From the NCBI RefSeq assembly GCF_000814325.1, contig NZ_JPHF01000006.1, positions 62,001 to 126,000 on the forward strand: a stretch of 64,000 bases of DNA, given 5' to 3'. The translations under genes were made by a program, and so were the position numbers. The notes under the pieces were generated by a model that saw only the letters and a program-made list of their open reading frames with translations, was not told where the DNA came from and did not search any database. This document shows positions 1 through 8,837 of this stretch, in pieces; the first letter of the stretch is position 1, and every line of letters starts with the position of its first letter. The DNA comes from Flavihumibacter sp. ZG627 (GTDB lineage Bacteria > Bacteroidota > Bacteroidia > Chitinophagales > Chitinophagaceae).

Positions 1-1
1 T

Positions 2-718
2 GTATCCCCAAAAGCGATTCCCCAGATGGCGGACACAAAGGAGGTTCTTGCTGCACTGGATCTTAGTGTTACAAAATCTTCACTTCTCGCAATTATCGCT
101 AATAAAAGAGGTGCTGAGGAAGCAGTGTCGTATGATTCAATCCGTTACCTTGGGTTTCCACTTTCAGTTTCAGAAACATTTCAGCAACGAAATACAAATA
201 GCTCTATTGATTCATCTCTGAAGATAGTGGAAGAGATCCAGGACCTTTGCCTGCATCGCAAAAAAGGACTGGTGGTTTATCTTTCCATGGGATTTGGTAA
301 TCCCTATGGAGATCCATGGTCAGCCGATATTGTATTTGAAAAGGCATCATTGCTGGCCAATATGGGAATTGATACAATATCTCTGGCTGATACTGTGGGT
401 GTGGCCACTGCCACCCAGGTTTTTGATCTGACTTCCCAACTTATTAGGGAAATGATTGGAGTAAGAATTGGTGTACATCTTCATGCGACCCCAATTAAAT
501 GGCTTGAAAAAGTTGAAGCAGCATTTAAAGCAGGTTGTCGCCGGTTTGATGGTGCCTTGAAAGGTATTGGAGGCTGCCCAATGGCAGGAAATGCGTTGGT
601 TGGAAATATTGATACAACTAACCTCATTTGGTATCTCGAAAAGGAAAAACTTAACACAGGGCTAAATATGCAGGCCCTTGAGGAAGCATCCGAGATTGCT
701 AATGAAATTTTCAATTAA
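2..718 (+). CDS. Hydroxymethylglutaryl-CoA lyase, 5' partial
   Basis: The frame is open from the left edge and reads VSPKAIPQMADTK at once, so the gene starts outside the window and the internal ATG at 26 is not the start. The visible 238 residues match the C-terminal part of the DRE-TIM HMG-CoA lyase family, which splits HMG-CoA into acetoacetate and acetyl-CoA in leucine degradation. Supporting motifs are SLADTVG, the metal-binding HLHAT segment (HxH) and GIGGCPMAGNALVGN, which carries the conserved loop cysteine. The protein is cytosolic. The next gene begins 10 bp after the stop codon. The family call is strong; acetoacetate-forming specificity is inferred. Confidence 0.88.
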   Translation, partial: VSPKAIPQMADTKEVLAALDLSVTKSSLLAIIANKRGAEEAVSYDSIRYLGFPLSVSETFQQRNTNSSIDSSLKIVEEIQDLCLHRKKGLVVYLSMGFGNPYGDPWSADIVFEKASLLANMGIDTISLADTVGVATATQVFDLTSQLIREMIGVRIGVHLHATPIKWLEKVEAAFKAGCRRFDGALKGIGGCPMAGNALVGNIDTTNLIWYLEKEKLNTGLNMQALEEASEIANEIFN

Positions 719-728
719 CCCATGTGCC

Positions 729-1706
729 ATGAAATTTATTGCAGATATAACTATCAAAGGCCCGGAAACACCAATAGAATATAGAGACCCTATCTTCCTG
801 ATCGGTTCATGCTTCACTGAACATATTGGCAATAAACTGCAAGATCTTAAATTCAATATAGTTCAGAATCCCCACGGAATTCTCTTTGATCCGATCAGTG
901 TATGTAACAGCCTTAACAGTTATATTGAACGCAGCCATTATAATGATGATCACCTTATACTGTTGAATGAGCTCTGGCAGAGTTGGAGCCATCATTCAAA
1001 GTTTTCAGGAACAAATAAAGCTGAAGTGCTGAGGCTTATCAATGAATCTCAGGATCGGGCAAACGCACATCTTAAAACTGCCCGATGGCTGATTATTACC
1101 CTTGGTTCCGCCTTTTCTTACAGGCTCGTTGATTCAGAAAGTCCGGTGGCAAATTGTCATCGGGCCCCTTCCCAGTGGTTTCGAAAGCATATGTGCACAA
1201 TTGATGAAATAGTAACCGCTCTTGATAATACGCTCTACCGCTTATTTCACTTTAATCCTGATCTGAAGATAATTTTTACAATTAGTCCTGTGCGTCATTT
1301 ACGTGACGGGGTTATCGATAATAACAGGAGTAAGGCAAGGCTACTGGAATCGGTGCATCATCTTGTCAATAAATTCAACAGGCTCTATTATTTCCCGGCC
1401 TATGAGCTGGTGATTGACGTGTTGCGTGATTATAGATTCTATGATATTGATCTTGCCCATCCCAATTACCAGGCCACTGAATTTGTTCTTGATGCATTCC
1501 GAAAACATTATATTTCAGGGCCTTCACAAGATATCATGGAACAGATACAGCAAATCGTAAATGCAAGGCGCCACAAACCCTTTCAACCTCAAACACAAGC
1601 CCACCGGCAATTTCTTCACAATTTTGCAGTAAAAGCACATCAGCTGCAACAAGAGCATCCGTACTTGTTATTGCAGGATGAGATTGAGTTTTTCAAGGCA
1701 TCATAA
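729..1706 (+). CDS. GSCFA-domain protein
   Basis: This 325-residue protein carries the family-naming motif near its N terminus (FLIGSCFTEHIGNKL). GSCFA proteins are SGNH/GDSL-like and of uncertain function; they are common in Bacteroidota. A GDSL-type hydrolase fold is family knowledge, and no substrate can be read from the sequence. I chose the ATG at 729 because translation from there gives MKFIADITIKGPETPIEYRD, the usual short lead to the motif, while longer in-frame starts overlap the preceding gene. The 3' end overlaps the convergent small gene by 6 bp. Confidence 0.82.
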   Translation: MKFIADITIKGPETPIEYRDPIFLIGSCFTEHIGNKLQDLKFNIVQNPHGILFDPISVCNSLNSYIERSHYNDDHLILLNELWQSWSHHSKFSGTNKAEVLRLINESQDRANAHLKTARWLIITLGSAFSYRLVDSESPVANCHRAPSQWFRKHMCTIDEIVTALDNTLYRLFHFNPDLKIIFTISPVRHLRDGVIDNNRSKARLLESVHHLVNKFNRLYYFPAYELVIDVLRDYRFYDIDLAHPNYQATEFVLDAFRKHYISGPSQDIMEQIQQIVNARRHKPFQPQTQAHRQFLHNFAVKAHQLQQEHPYLLLQDEIEFFKAS

Positions 1707-2006
1707 GTCTGTTTCTAATTGTTCAAGTAACACTAGTTGATGAAACGCTTTGATGAGGTGGTCTTCTTCGTTTATTGGATCTTCACCCAACTTATTTGAT
1801 AGATACTTAATTGTATGCTCAAGTGTTTGCCTGTACTCATCAATCAGGTTTACGTAATTTAAATTAGTAAGGTCAGCTGGTTGATGAACATAATGAGATT
1901 TTTCACGTAAACATGCAATTATATGTGTGGCTTTTAAGAGGTAGCGAATATTAGCACGAAGAATTGTTTCTTCAAAAAGTTGATAGGTATCATTCAAACT
2001 AATCAT
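1701..2006 (-). CDS. Small helical hypothetical protein
   Basis: This 101-residue protein is predicted from its composition to be mostly alpha-helical (QLFEETILRANIRYLLKATHIIACL, then EYRQTLEHTIKYLSNKL). It has no signal peptide or membrane segment and I do not recognise a family. It overlaps the convergent GSCFA gene by 6 bp and lies just downstream of miaE on the same strand, with an 18-bp gap, so it may be co-transcribed with miaE. Its tight fit between two real genes is the main argument that it is coding. Confidence 0.55.
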   Translation of the reverse strand: MISLNDTYQLFEETILRANIRYLLKATHIIACLREKSHYVHQPADLTNLNYVNLIDEYRQTLEHTIKYLSNKLGEDPINEEDHLIKAFHQLVLLEQLETDL

Positions 2007-2024
2007 GAAAATTTATTTATGATT

Positions 2025-2639
2025 TTAATGAATACGGTCACCCCTGATCTCAAGGGTATGCATTATTTCCACTTCGTGCCGGAGCCATTCATTCCATCGA
2101 TGTCGGACTTTTTCCCTGTCAATATAATGCTCTGCGAGTTCTATGAATAGCCTGTAATGGCCCGCTTCGCTTTCCATAAAACGGCGATAAAATTTTCTAA
2201 GGTACTCATCACCCAGCCCTTCGCTTAACCTCTTAAATCGTTCACAACTGCGGGCTTCAATTAGAGCCATAGTTAATAGCCTGTCCAGAAACCGGTCCTC
2301 CGGATGTCCGTCTTTTTTTTGAAAAATTAGCAGCTGGTTTACATATTCATCTTTTCTCTGTTTTCCAAGTTTCAATCCCCTTTTATTCAACTCCTGCAGA
2401 ACAAGCCTGAAATGCCCCCATTCTTCTGACACAATAGGAGCTAGTTCCCTTACCATCAGTTCTCTGTCACTGTATTTCTGAATAAGTGAAATGCAGGTGG
2501 TGGCAGCTTTTTGTTCACAATAGGCATGATCGGTTAATACGGCTTCTAATGAAATGGCAGCCAGGTCAACCCATCTGGGATCTGTAGGTAATTGAAGTCC
2601 GAGGATATTTTTTACATCGCTATTTTCAGTCATTTCCAT
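2025..2639 (-). CDS. miaE: tRNA-(ms2io6A37) hydroxylase MiaE
   Basis: The 204-residue protein matches MiaE, a ferritin-like di-iron monooxygenase that hydroxylates the isopentenyl group of ms2i6A at position 37 of tRNAs reading U-initial codons. The carboxylate-bridged iron site is visible as paired Glu/ExxH motifs: DHAYCEQKAA, SEEWGHF (ExxH), ALIEARSCERF and ESEAGHYRLF (ExxH). It is cytosolic. Its length is typical of the short MiaE forms. The gene is divergent from the bioF-like gene with a 37-bp gap, so the two share a compact promoter region. Confidence 0.9.
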   Translation of the reverse strand: MEMTENSDVKNILGLQLPTDPRWVDLAAISLEAVLTDHAYCEQKAATTCISLIQKYSDRELMVRELAPIVSEEWGHFRLVLQELNKRGLKLGKQRKDEYVNQLLIFQKKDGHPEDRFLDRLLTMALIEARSCERFKRLSEGLGDEYLRKFYRRFMESEAGHYRLFIELAEHYIDREKVRHRWNEWLRHEVEIMHTLEIRGDRIH

Positions 2640-2676
2640 TATGAGCCTTAATTTGGCGGTAAATTAAATATTCCGG

Positions 2677-3810
2677 ATGAAAGAAGCATTTCTTGAAAAG
2701 AAACTTGAAGAAAGGAAGAATGAGGGTGCTTTGAGAAAACTCTCCCTCCGGAAGGAGATGATGGATTTCTGTTCCAATGATTATCTTGGCCTGGCAGGTA
2801 TTTCCCGAAATAATGGTTATTATCAATCACAGCAATTATTGCTGGAAGGATTATCGCATGGCAGTACTGGATCCAGGTTGTTATCAGGAAACAGCGTGAT
2901 GGCAGAAAATATTGAATCTATGATTGCCAGCTTTCATGATGCCCCTGCCGCCCTCTTGTTTAATTCAGGCTATGATGCTAATACAGGTCTTCTCTCAGTT
3001 CTTGGAAAAAAAGGTGATTATATACTCTATGACAAGCTTTCTCATGCATCCATTCGTGATGGTATCAGACTGGGGTATGCAACTGCCTGGCCTTTTGAAC
3101 ACAATTCCATAGAGTCACTGATAAGCAAACTTAAAAATGCCCGGCAAGCTCATTTAAATGATGCAGGAGAAGGAGAGATTTTTGTAGTAACGGAATCTGT
3201 TTTTTCCATGGATGGAGATATTGCTCCGTTAGTAGAAATGGTGGAAGTGTGTGATCGTTATGGGGCTCACCTGGTTGTTGATGAGGCCCATGCCCTTGGT
3301 ATAATTGGAGAGAGGGGAGAAGGCTGCTGTCAGAGTTTTGATGTACATGCTAAATGTATGGCCAGAATATATACTTATGGAAAAGCTGCCGGGGCACATG
3401 GTGCGGCAATAGTTGGGAGTACGATTCTTAAGGAATACCTGCTAAATTTTGCACGATCGTTTATTTACACTACAGCATTGCCTCCCGTTAGTTTAATTGG
3501 TATCCAATATGCTTATGAACGCTTTCCGCAAATGGGGAAAGAAAGAATGCACCTGCATAAACTAATTAGCATCTTTCGTGATGCTGTACTTGTTCATGAA
3601 AAACTGGATTCAAATACTGCCATTCAGGGAGTGATAGTACCTGGTAATTATACGGTACGATTGTTGGCAGAGAAAATTCAGGATGCCGGCTTTGATGTCA
3701 GGCCCGTCATGTATCCAAGTGTACCGAAGGGGAAGGAGCGTTTAAGGATTGTATTGCACGCTTATAACACTCCGCAGGAACTCGAAATGCTTATCGGACA
3801 CCTGCAATAA
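2677..3810 (+). CDS. bioF: 8-amino-7-oxononanoate synthase / alpha-oxoamine synthase
   Basis: This 377-residue, fold-type I PLP enzyme belongs to the alpha-oxoamine synthase family. It shows FCSNDYLGLAG, HGSTGSRLLSGN, the aspartate motif VVDEAHALGIIGERG and the Schiff-base lysine in TYGKAAGAHG (about residue 236). BioF condenses pimeloyl-ACP with alanine in biotin synthesis; close paralogues act on glycine and acetyl-CoA or on palmitoyl-CoA. No other bio genes lie next to it here, so the biotin assignment rests on similarity alone. The ATG at 2677 leaves a 37-bp intergenic region shared with miaE. Confidence 0.8.
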   Translation: MKEAFLEKKLEERKNEGALRKLSLRKEMMDFCSNDYLGLAGISRNNGYYQSQQLLLEGLSHGSTGSRLLSGNSVMAENIESMIASFHDAPAALLFNSGYDANTGLLSVLGKKGDYILYDKLSHASIRDGIRLGYATAWPFEHNSIESLISKLKNARQAHLNDAGEGEIFVVTESVFSMDGDIAPLVEMVEVCDRYGAHLVVDEAHALGIIGERGEGCCQSFDVHAKCMARIYTYGKAAGAHGAAIVGSTILKEYLLNFARSFIYTTALPPVSLIGIQYAYERFPQMGKERMHLHKLISIFRDAVLVHEKLDSNTAIQGVIVPGNYTVRLLAEKIQDAGFDVRPVMYPSVPKGKERLRIVLHAYNTPQELEMLIGHLQ

Positions 3811-3811
3811 C

Positions 3812-3904
3812 TTATTTCATCATGAATAGAACCAGGAGTATCACAAAAAGCAATCCCAATATAGTTTTGCTGCTTAAAATTTGTTTGGTATAATTTGTTT
3901 TCAT
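3812..3904 (-). CDS. Possible 30-residue single-span membrane peptide
   Basis: An ATG-started frame on the minus strand encodes a short polar head (MKTNYTKQILSSK), one hydrophobic helix (TILGLLFVILLVLFMM) and a terminal lysine. Such a composition is unlikely in random intergenic DNA and typical of small single-span proteins. It begins 124 bp before the penicillin acylase gene, is antisense to it, and is convergent with bioF. No strong ribosome site is visible, which is normal for Bacteroidota. I know of no homologue, so this is a weak call. Confidence 0.33.
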   Translation of the reverse strand: MKTNYTKQILSSKTILGLLFVILLVLFMMK

Positions 3905-4028
3905 AATGATGCGTTTATAAATGATGAACAGGGTTTCATAAATATGACATCAAAAACAGCAGGAAGTTTACCCATAAACCTGTTAAATAGAAATTAATAT
4001 TATTTTTAGCCAAAGCAATAAAGATCAA

Positions 4029-6485
4029 ATGAGATTAATCTTCCTGGCTGGTGCCGCTCTTTTTACCATCGGATTAATATACTTATTGAATGGTAGCCAG
4101 GTTTTACCAGCCCCGCTGGGTAAACTGCTGAGCCCGCAGCATGGGGTATGGCAGAATGCCGAGGCAGTTGATGAATCCTTTGATGGTGATATTAGTATTC
4201 GTGGATTAAAAGGCAATACAGATGTATATATAGACGAAAGACTTGTACCACACGTTTTTGCGGAACAGGAAGATGATCTCTATTTCGTTCAGGGTTACCT
4301 GCATGCAAAATTCAGATTATGGCAAATGGAATTCCAGACCCACGCTGCTGCAGGTAGGCTTAGTGAAATTTTAGGAGAGGGTCCGGATAGCAGAATTCTT
4401 CAGTATGATCGAAGCATGAGGCGGCTGGGTATGGTGTATGCCGCGGAACGTTCAATGGAGGAAATGGAAAAATCACCTGCTTCCAAAGCACAATATGAGG
4501 CCTACTCTAATGGAGTGAATGCATATATTGATCAGATGACCGAAGCAGAATTGCCTCTTGAATACAAACTCCTTGGGTATTACCCTGAAAAGTGGACACC
4601 ATTTAAAACAGCATTGTTCCTGAAATACATGAGCTATGATCTTGCAGGAAGGGAAGATGATCTTGAATTCTCCAATGCACGTGATAATTTTTCTAAAGCT
4701 GATTTTGAATCAATATTTAATATTCTGTCAGACTCACTTAAACCGGTAGTTCCTAATACAATTGAAAATCCTTATCCAGTAAAACCTGTAGTAGATCTAG
4801 CGCCACCTGCAAATGCGGATTCATTGTATTATTCTTTTCGCAATGATAGTCTCACTGCTTCCGATCCCTTTAAACCCGCTCGTGAAAATGGCAGCAATAA
4901 TTGGGCTGTAGCTGGAAGCAAAACAAAAAGTGGCCGCCCGATCCTGGCAAATGATCCACATCTGGGTCTCAACTTACCTTCCTTATGGTTCGAAATGCAA
5001 CTAACTACTCCGGAATTTAGTGCCTATGGGGCAAGCTTTCCAGGCTCACCAAATGTGATCATTGGATTCAATGAACATATTGCTTTCGGATTTACAAATG
5101 CTGGCCGTGATGTGAAAGATTATTATGAGATACAGTTCCAGGACCAGGGAAATAATGCATATCTGTATAATGGCGAATGGAAACCATCCACCAAACGAGT
5201 GGAGATCATTCGCATTAAAGGGCAGTCACTCCTGAGAGACACTGTTGTATACACTCACTTCGGTCCGGTTATGTATGACCATACTTTCAAAGCTTCAGAA
5301 AGGGAAGTTCGTAATCTCGCTGTGAGATGGAAAGCACATGACAGCAGTAATGATGGCCTTGCTTTTTATGGTCTTAATCATGCAAAAAATTATGAAGAAT
5401 ATCTTGCTGCTATCAGAAACCTGGGCTGCCCCGGACAGAATTGCATTTTTGCTTCCCGAAGTGGTGATATCGGTATCTGGCAACAGGGTGAATTCCCCGC
5501 AAAATGGCGGCGGCAGGGAGATTTTATTATGCCAGGTACAGACAGTAGTTATATGTGGAAGGCAATGATTCCTCAGTCTGAAAACCCCCATATGGTTAAT
5601 CCCCCCCGGGGATATGTGAGCAGTGCCAACCAGCTTTCTACCGATAGCAGCTATCCTTACTATACAGGAAATGTATTTCCAGTTTACCGTGGATATATAA
5701 TCAACAGGATGCTTGATAGTGCTTCCCACATTACGCCTGAGGACATGATGAAGATGCAGTGCGATAATTATAATGTGAAGGCTGAATTTGCCAGGGAAAT
5801 TCTGCTTCGTACTAATACCAATGTACTTGATGAAACAGCACGTAAATATTTTGAAACCTTCAGAAGCTGGGACCTTAGAAATGAGATTGGATCAATGGGT
5901 GCAACTGTTTTCGAATTATGGTGGCAGCAATTACAACAGCTAATCTGGAATGACGAATTTACATTGGCCGGCGTTCCATTGCCCTGGCCATCTGAATATG
6001 CCCTGGTTGAATCTCTGAAAAATGACAGTGCTTATAAATTCACTGATGATATCAACACTCCTGCAAAAGAGTCGCTTGAGGATATGCTTGCACTTTCTCT
6101 GAAAAAAGCAAGCGATTCCCTGTCAAGGCTTGAGCGGGAAGGAAGAGGACAGTGGGAGAAGGCAAAAGATACCCGTATCACACATCTTCTCAAAGTCATC
6201 GATCCGCTTAGCCGATTGCATGTGCGTGTAGGTGGGGGAAAAGGAATAATTAATGCAACCAACCGTGATAATGGTCCGAGCTGGCGTATGGTTGTGCACA
6301 TGACTGATGGTATCGAAGCTTATGGAATTTATCCGGGCGGACAAAGCGGTAATCCGGGCAGTCGTTATTATGATAATTTTATTGATGACTGGGCGGGAGG
6401 TAAATACTATGAACTTTGGATGATGAAAAAAGAAGAAAATAAGGATAAAAGAATCCGTTGGACTATGCGTTTTCGAGCAGCCTGA
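4029..6485 (+). CDS. Penicillin acylase (penicillin amidase) family protein
   Basis: The 818-residue protein is an Ntn hydrolase of the penicillin amidase family (peptidase family S45). An N-terminal hydrophobic segment (LIFLAGAALFTIGLIYLLNG) serves as signal peptide or anchor. The alpha-chain region contains GYLHAKFRLWQMEFQ. The autocatalytic cleavage site is GSNNWAV with the nucleophile serine near residue 289, followed by NDPHLGLNLPSLWFEM of the beta chain. The C-terminal PGGQSGNPGSRYYDN is also conserved. These enzymes hydrolyse amides such as acyl-homoserine lactones or beta-lactam side chains in the periplasm; the true substrate is not predictable. A 119-residue membrane protein follows 28 bp downstream. 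Confidence 0.9.
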   Translation: MRLIFLAGAALFTIGLIYLLNGSQVLPAPLGKLLSPQHGVWQNAEAVDESFDGDISIRGLKGNTDVYIDERLVPHVFAEQEDDLYFVQGYLHAKFRLWQMEFQTHAAAGRLSEILGEGPDSRILQYDRSMRRLGMVYAAERSMEEMEKSPASKAQYEAYSNGVNAYIDQMTEAELPLEYKLLGYYPEKWTPFKTALFLKYMSYDLAGREDDLEFSNARDNFSKADFESIFNILSDSLKPVVPNTIENPYPVKPVVDLAPPANADSLYYSFRNDSLTASDPFKPARENGSNNWAVAGSKTKSGRPILANDPHLGLNLPSLWFEMQLTTPEFSAYGASFPGSPNVIIGFNEHIAFGFTNAGRDVKDYYEIQFQDQGNNAYLYNGEWKPSTKRVEIIRIKGQSLLRDTVVYTHFGPVMYDHTFKASEREVRNLAVRWKAHDSSNDGLAFYGLNHAKNYEEYLAAIRNLGCPGQNCIFASRSGDIGIWQQGEFPAKWRRQGDFIMPGTDSSYMWKAMIPQSENPHMVNPPRGYVSSANQLSTDSSYPYYTGNVFPVYRGYIINRMLDSASHITPEDMMKMQCDNYNVKAEFAREILLRTNTNVLDETARKYFETFRSWDLRNEIGSMGATVFELWWQQLQQLIWNDEFTLAGVPLPWPSEYALVESLKNDSAYKFTDDINTPAKESLEDMLALSLKKASDSLSRLEREGRGQWEKAKDTRITHLLKVIDPLSRLHVRVGGGKGIINATNRDNGPSWRMVVHMTDGIEAYGIYPGGQSGNPGSRYYDNFIDDWAGGKYYELWMMKKEENKDKRIRWTMRFRAA

Positions 6486-6513
6486 CCAATTTTGAAACAA
6501 CTAACAAGTAAAG

Positions 6514-6873
6514 ATGAAATTCCTGATCTCCCTTCTCCTGACAGCTCTTCTTAGCTTTGCCCTGAGTCTTTTCTTACCCTGGTGGATTATTGCAGTGGCA
6601 GCATTTATTGTTGCAGTATTCATTTGCCAACACCCCGGAAAAGCTTTCCTGGCGGCATTTCTATCCCTTTTTCTCTTTTGGACCATCATGGCATGGTCTA
6701 TAAGTTCCGCTAACGAAGATATCCTGGCTTCTAAAGTATCAATGGTAATACTGAAGCAGGATAATCCATTTCTACTGATTCTTCTTACAGGTTTAATCGG
6801 CGCCCTGGTGGGGGGATTAGGTGCTCTTACCGGAAGCCTTGCAAGATGGGCAATGAATAATCAAAGGCAATAA
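6514..6873 (+). CDS. Small integral membrane protein
   Basis: This 119-residue protein has about four hydrophobic helices: residues 2-22, 24-41, 45-62 and a glycine-rich one around 84-106 (LLILLTGLIGALVGGLGALTG). I do not recognise a characterised family. It starts 28 bp after the penicillin acylase gene on the same strand and is probably in the same transcript. The function is unknown. Confidence 0.7.
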   Translation: MKFLISLLLTALLSFALSLFLPWWIIAVAAFIVAVFICQHPGKAFLAAFLSLFLFWTIMAWSISSANEDILASKVSMVILKQDNPFLLILLTGLIGALVGGLGALTGSLARWAMNNQRQ

Positions 6874-6906
6874 AAGTTATTGGCCTGTAAACTCAAACTG
6901 TTTTAT

Positions 6907-6914
6907 TAATTTTG
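6907..6914 (+). promoter_or_regulatory. Candidate -7 promoter element for trhO
   Basis: TAATTTTG fits the Bacteroidota -7 consensus TAnnTTTG. A TTG at 6880-6882 lies 24 bp upstream, a little far for the -33 box. The element is 57 bp before the ATG of trhO. Confidence 0.4.
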
Positions 6915-6970
6915 CATCCGTCCAGGAAATTTTGTTCACAAGGTAAGTGTCCTTAAAATTTCAAATAAAG

Positions 6971-8005
6971 ATGCCCGTATTACACAATCGTGTCTCCCAG
7001 GAGGAGCTGAAAAAACGTTTAATGGAAGAGTCCGAACCCCGGACCACTATTTCCTTTTACCAATATTTTTTTATTGAGAATCCGCAGGAGTTCCGTGATC
7101 AACTCTATAGCCAGCTGAATGCAATGAAAGTATTTGGTCGGATTTATGTTGCTAATGAAGGGATCAATGCGCAGATAAGCGTTCCTTCATCCGGTTTTGA
7201 CGCGCTTCGCCAATACCTGTACTCCATTCCTGAACTCAATGGTTTGCGTCTGAACATAGCTGTGGATGATGACGGAAAATCATTCTGGGTGCTGAAAATA
7301 AAAGTGCGTGATAAGATTGTAGCAGATGGAATTGATGACCCTGCATTTGATATGCGTCGTAAAGGCCGTTATGTAGACGCCGTCACATTCAATAATCTCA
7401 CGGAAGATCCCCAAACCATAGTAATTGATATGAGAAACCACTATGAATATGAAGTGGGTCATTTTGATGGAGCAATAGAAGTACCCAGCGATACATTCAG
7501 GGAGCAATTACCAATGGCTGCAGAAATGATGGAGGCGCATAAAGAGCAGAATATCATCATGTATTGCACAGGTGGAATAAGATGTGAAAAGGCAAGTGCC
7601 TATCTTTTGCATAAAGGTTTCAAAAATGTATTTCACCTTGAAGGCGGTATAATCAATTATGCAAATAAGGTTAAGGAAGAAGGATTGAAAAATAAATTCA
7701 GGGGGAAGAATTTTGTATTTGATAACCGTATGGGAGAGAGAATCAGTGAGGAAGTGCTGGCCCATTGCCACCAATGTGGTGAACTGGCCGATACCCATGT
7801 TAATTGTACCAATGAAGCTTGTCACCTGCTCTTCATTCAATGTAGCAAATGTGCCTCAGTTTATGACGGATGTTGCAGCAGAGAATGCCAGGATTTTATA
7901 AAGCTGCCGGAAGAAAAACAGAAATTACTGCGTAAAGGCATCATGAAAAACCAGAATGTTTTCAATAAAAGCCGTGCGAGACTCAGGCCGAAGAAGATCT
8001 CTTAA
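6971..8005 (+). CDS. trhO: tRNA uridine-34 hydroxylase TrhO (rhodanese-domain, YceA family)
   Basis: The 344-residue protein has the YceA/TrhO layout: an N-terminal acylphosphatase-like domain ([16 protein letters not shown]), a central rhodanese domain with the active loop [11 protein letters not shown], and a C-terminal cysteine-rich region ([25 protein letters not shown]). TrhO performs oxygen-dependent hydroxylation of U34 to 5-hydroxyuridine in several tRNAs. A GTG start at 6947 would add eight residues; I prefer the ATG at 6971 (MPVLHNR) because of distance from the putative promoter. It appears to be monocistronic. Confidence 0.88.
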   Translation: MPVLHNRVSQEELKKRLMEESEPRTTISFYQYFFIENPQEFRDQLYSQLNAMKVFGRIYVANEGINAQISVPSSGFDALRQYLYSIPELNGLRLNIAVDDDGKSFWVLKIKVRDKIVADGIDDPAFDMRRKGRYVDAVTFNNLTEDPQTIVIDMRNHYEYEVGHFDGAIEVPSDTFREQLPMAAEMMEAHKEQNIIMYCTGGIRCEKASAYLLHKGFKNVFHLEGGIINYANKVKEEGLKNKFRGKNFVFDNRMGERISEEVLAHCHQCGELADTHVNCTNEACHLLFIQCSKCASVYDGCCSRECQDFIKLPEEKQKLLRKGIMKNQNVFNKSRARLRPKKIS

Positions 8006-8127
8006 CAATTTATTGGTGGGGAAAATACCCCTCTTTTCCGGGGAAGATGACCATGGTAAGTGTGGCTGATAGTGGTAAATTTGGGTTGTGCTTCTAAACC
8101 TTAATTACCACATCGAAACCTTTTGTT

Positions 8128-8667
8128 ATGAAAAAGAAAATTGCAATTATCGCGACCGCGATACTCCTGCTGGGAGTAACATCAACCAGTGTTGTAAATG
8201 CAAACCCCGAATTGCGCAGCACTCCAGCCAGCACTTTTGGAATCCTTGACGATTCCTCAGTTTCCCCAATGACAAGTTTTGCCAATGCCCTGGTATTGTT
8301 AGACAAAAATCTCTTCCGGAAATTTGATAAAGCTTTCCCAAGTGCATCTAATGCTAGTTGGTACAGGGAAGGTAAAAAAACTAAATTCTATTTTAACCAG
8401 AGTAATAGAATCATCCGTACCAGCATGAATGACAGGGGACAGTTTGATTATATAATCCAATATTATCCCGCTACAGAATTGCCAGAGGATGTTGCCCAGT
8501 CTGTTCAGGATGAATTCAAAGGATATGTTCTCGACAAGGTTACTGAAGTTAATATTGATGAAAAAAATGCATATATCATTATTATCAAAGGAATGCGGGA
8601 TTGGCTAAAAGTAAAGTTCCTGGATGGTGAAGTAACTGTGATGAACACATTTAGTTACGATCGTTGA
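8128..8667 (+). CDS. Periplasmic PepSY-like protein
   Basis: This 179-residue protein has a clear signal peptide (KKKIAIIATAILLLGVTSTSVVNA). The mature part is a short alpha/beta domain of the PepSY-like type abundant in Chitinophagaceae: a helix (LFRKFDKAFPSASNASW), strands (KTKFYFNQSNRIIRTSM), then VQDEFKGYVLDKVTEVNI and a final strand pair. Members are thought to bind or inhibit periplasmic partners, but no role is established. It stands alone between trhO and a strong terminator. Confidence 0.7.
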   Translation: MKKKIAIIATAILLLGVTSTSVVNANPELRSTPASTFGILDDSSVSPMTSFANALVLLDKNLFRKFDKAFPSASNASWYREGKKTKFYFNQSNRIIRTSMNDRGQFDYIIQYYPATELPEDVAQSVQDEFKGYVLDKVTEVNIDEKNAYIIIIKGMRDWLKVKFLDGEVTVMNTFSYDR

Positions 8668-8688
8668 AAAAAAGAAGATAGTTTATTC

Positions 8689-8716
8689 ACCGGATGCATA
8701 TGCGTCCGGTTTTTTT
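8689..8716 (+). terminator. Rho-independent terminator
   Basis: An ACCGGATGC stem pairs with GCGTCCGGT (one G-T pair) around a short loop and is followed by six T. It ends the PepSY-like gene. Confidence 0.85.
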
Positions 8717-8790
8717 ATTGTAGTTCCCCATACTTGGTTTTCCTCAACCTTCTTTGGTATTGCTTTGCCTTTCCGAAATCGAAATAACGC

Positions 8791-8798
8791 TAACTTTG
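8791..8798 (+). promoter_or_regulatory. -7 promoter element for mutS2-like gene
   Basis: TAACTTTG matches TAnnTTTG exactly, with TTTG at 8764-8767 upstream (23-bp gap). Its position rules out translation from a start before about 8805 and supports the ATG at 8838. Confidence 0.55.
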
Positions 8799-8837
8799 CC
8801 GGTCCGGGTAATTAACGCTTACCTGGATTACTTGATT

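Noticed and set aside
5295-5729. 144-residue minus-strand reading frame
   Set aside because: It is antisense to the conserved beta-chain region of the penicillin acylase gene and has no plausible domain.
8754-8837. Upstream start for the MutS2-like gene
   Set aside because: A TAnnTTTG promoter element at 8791-8798 falls within it, and the family N terminus begins at the ATG at 8838.
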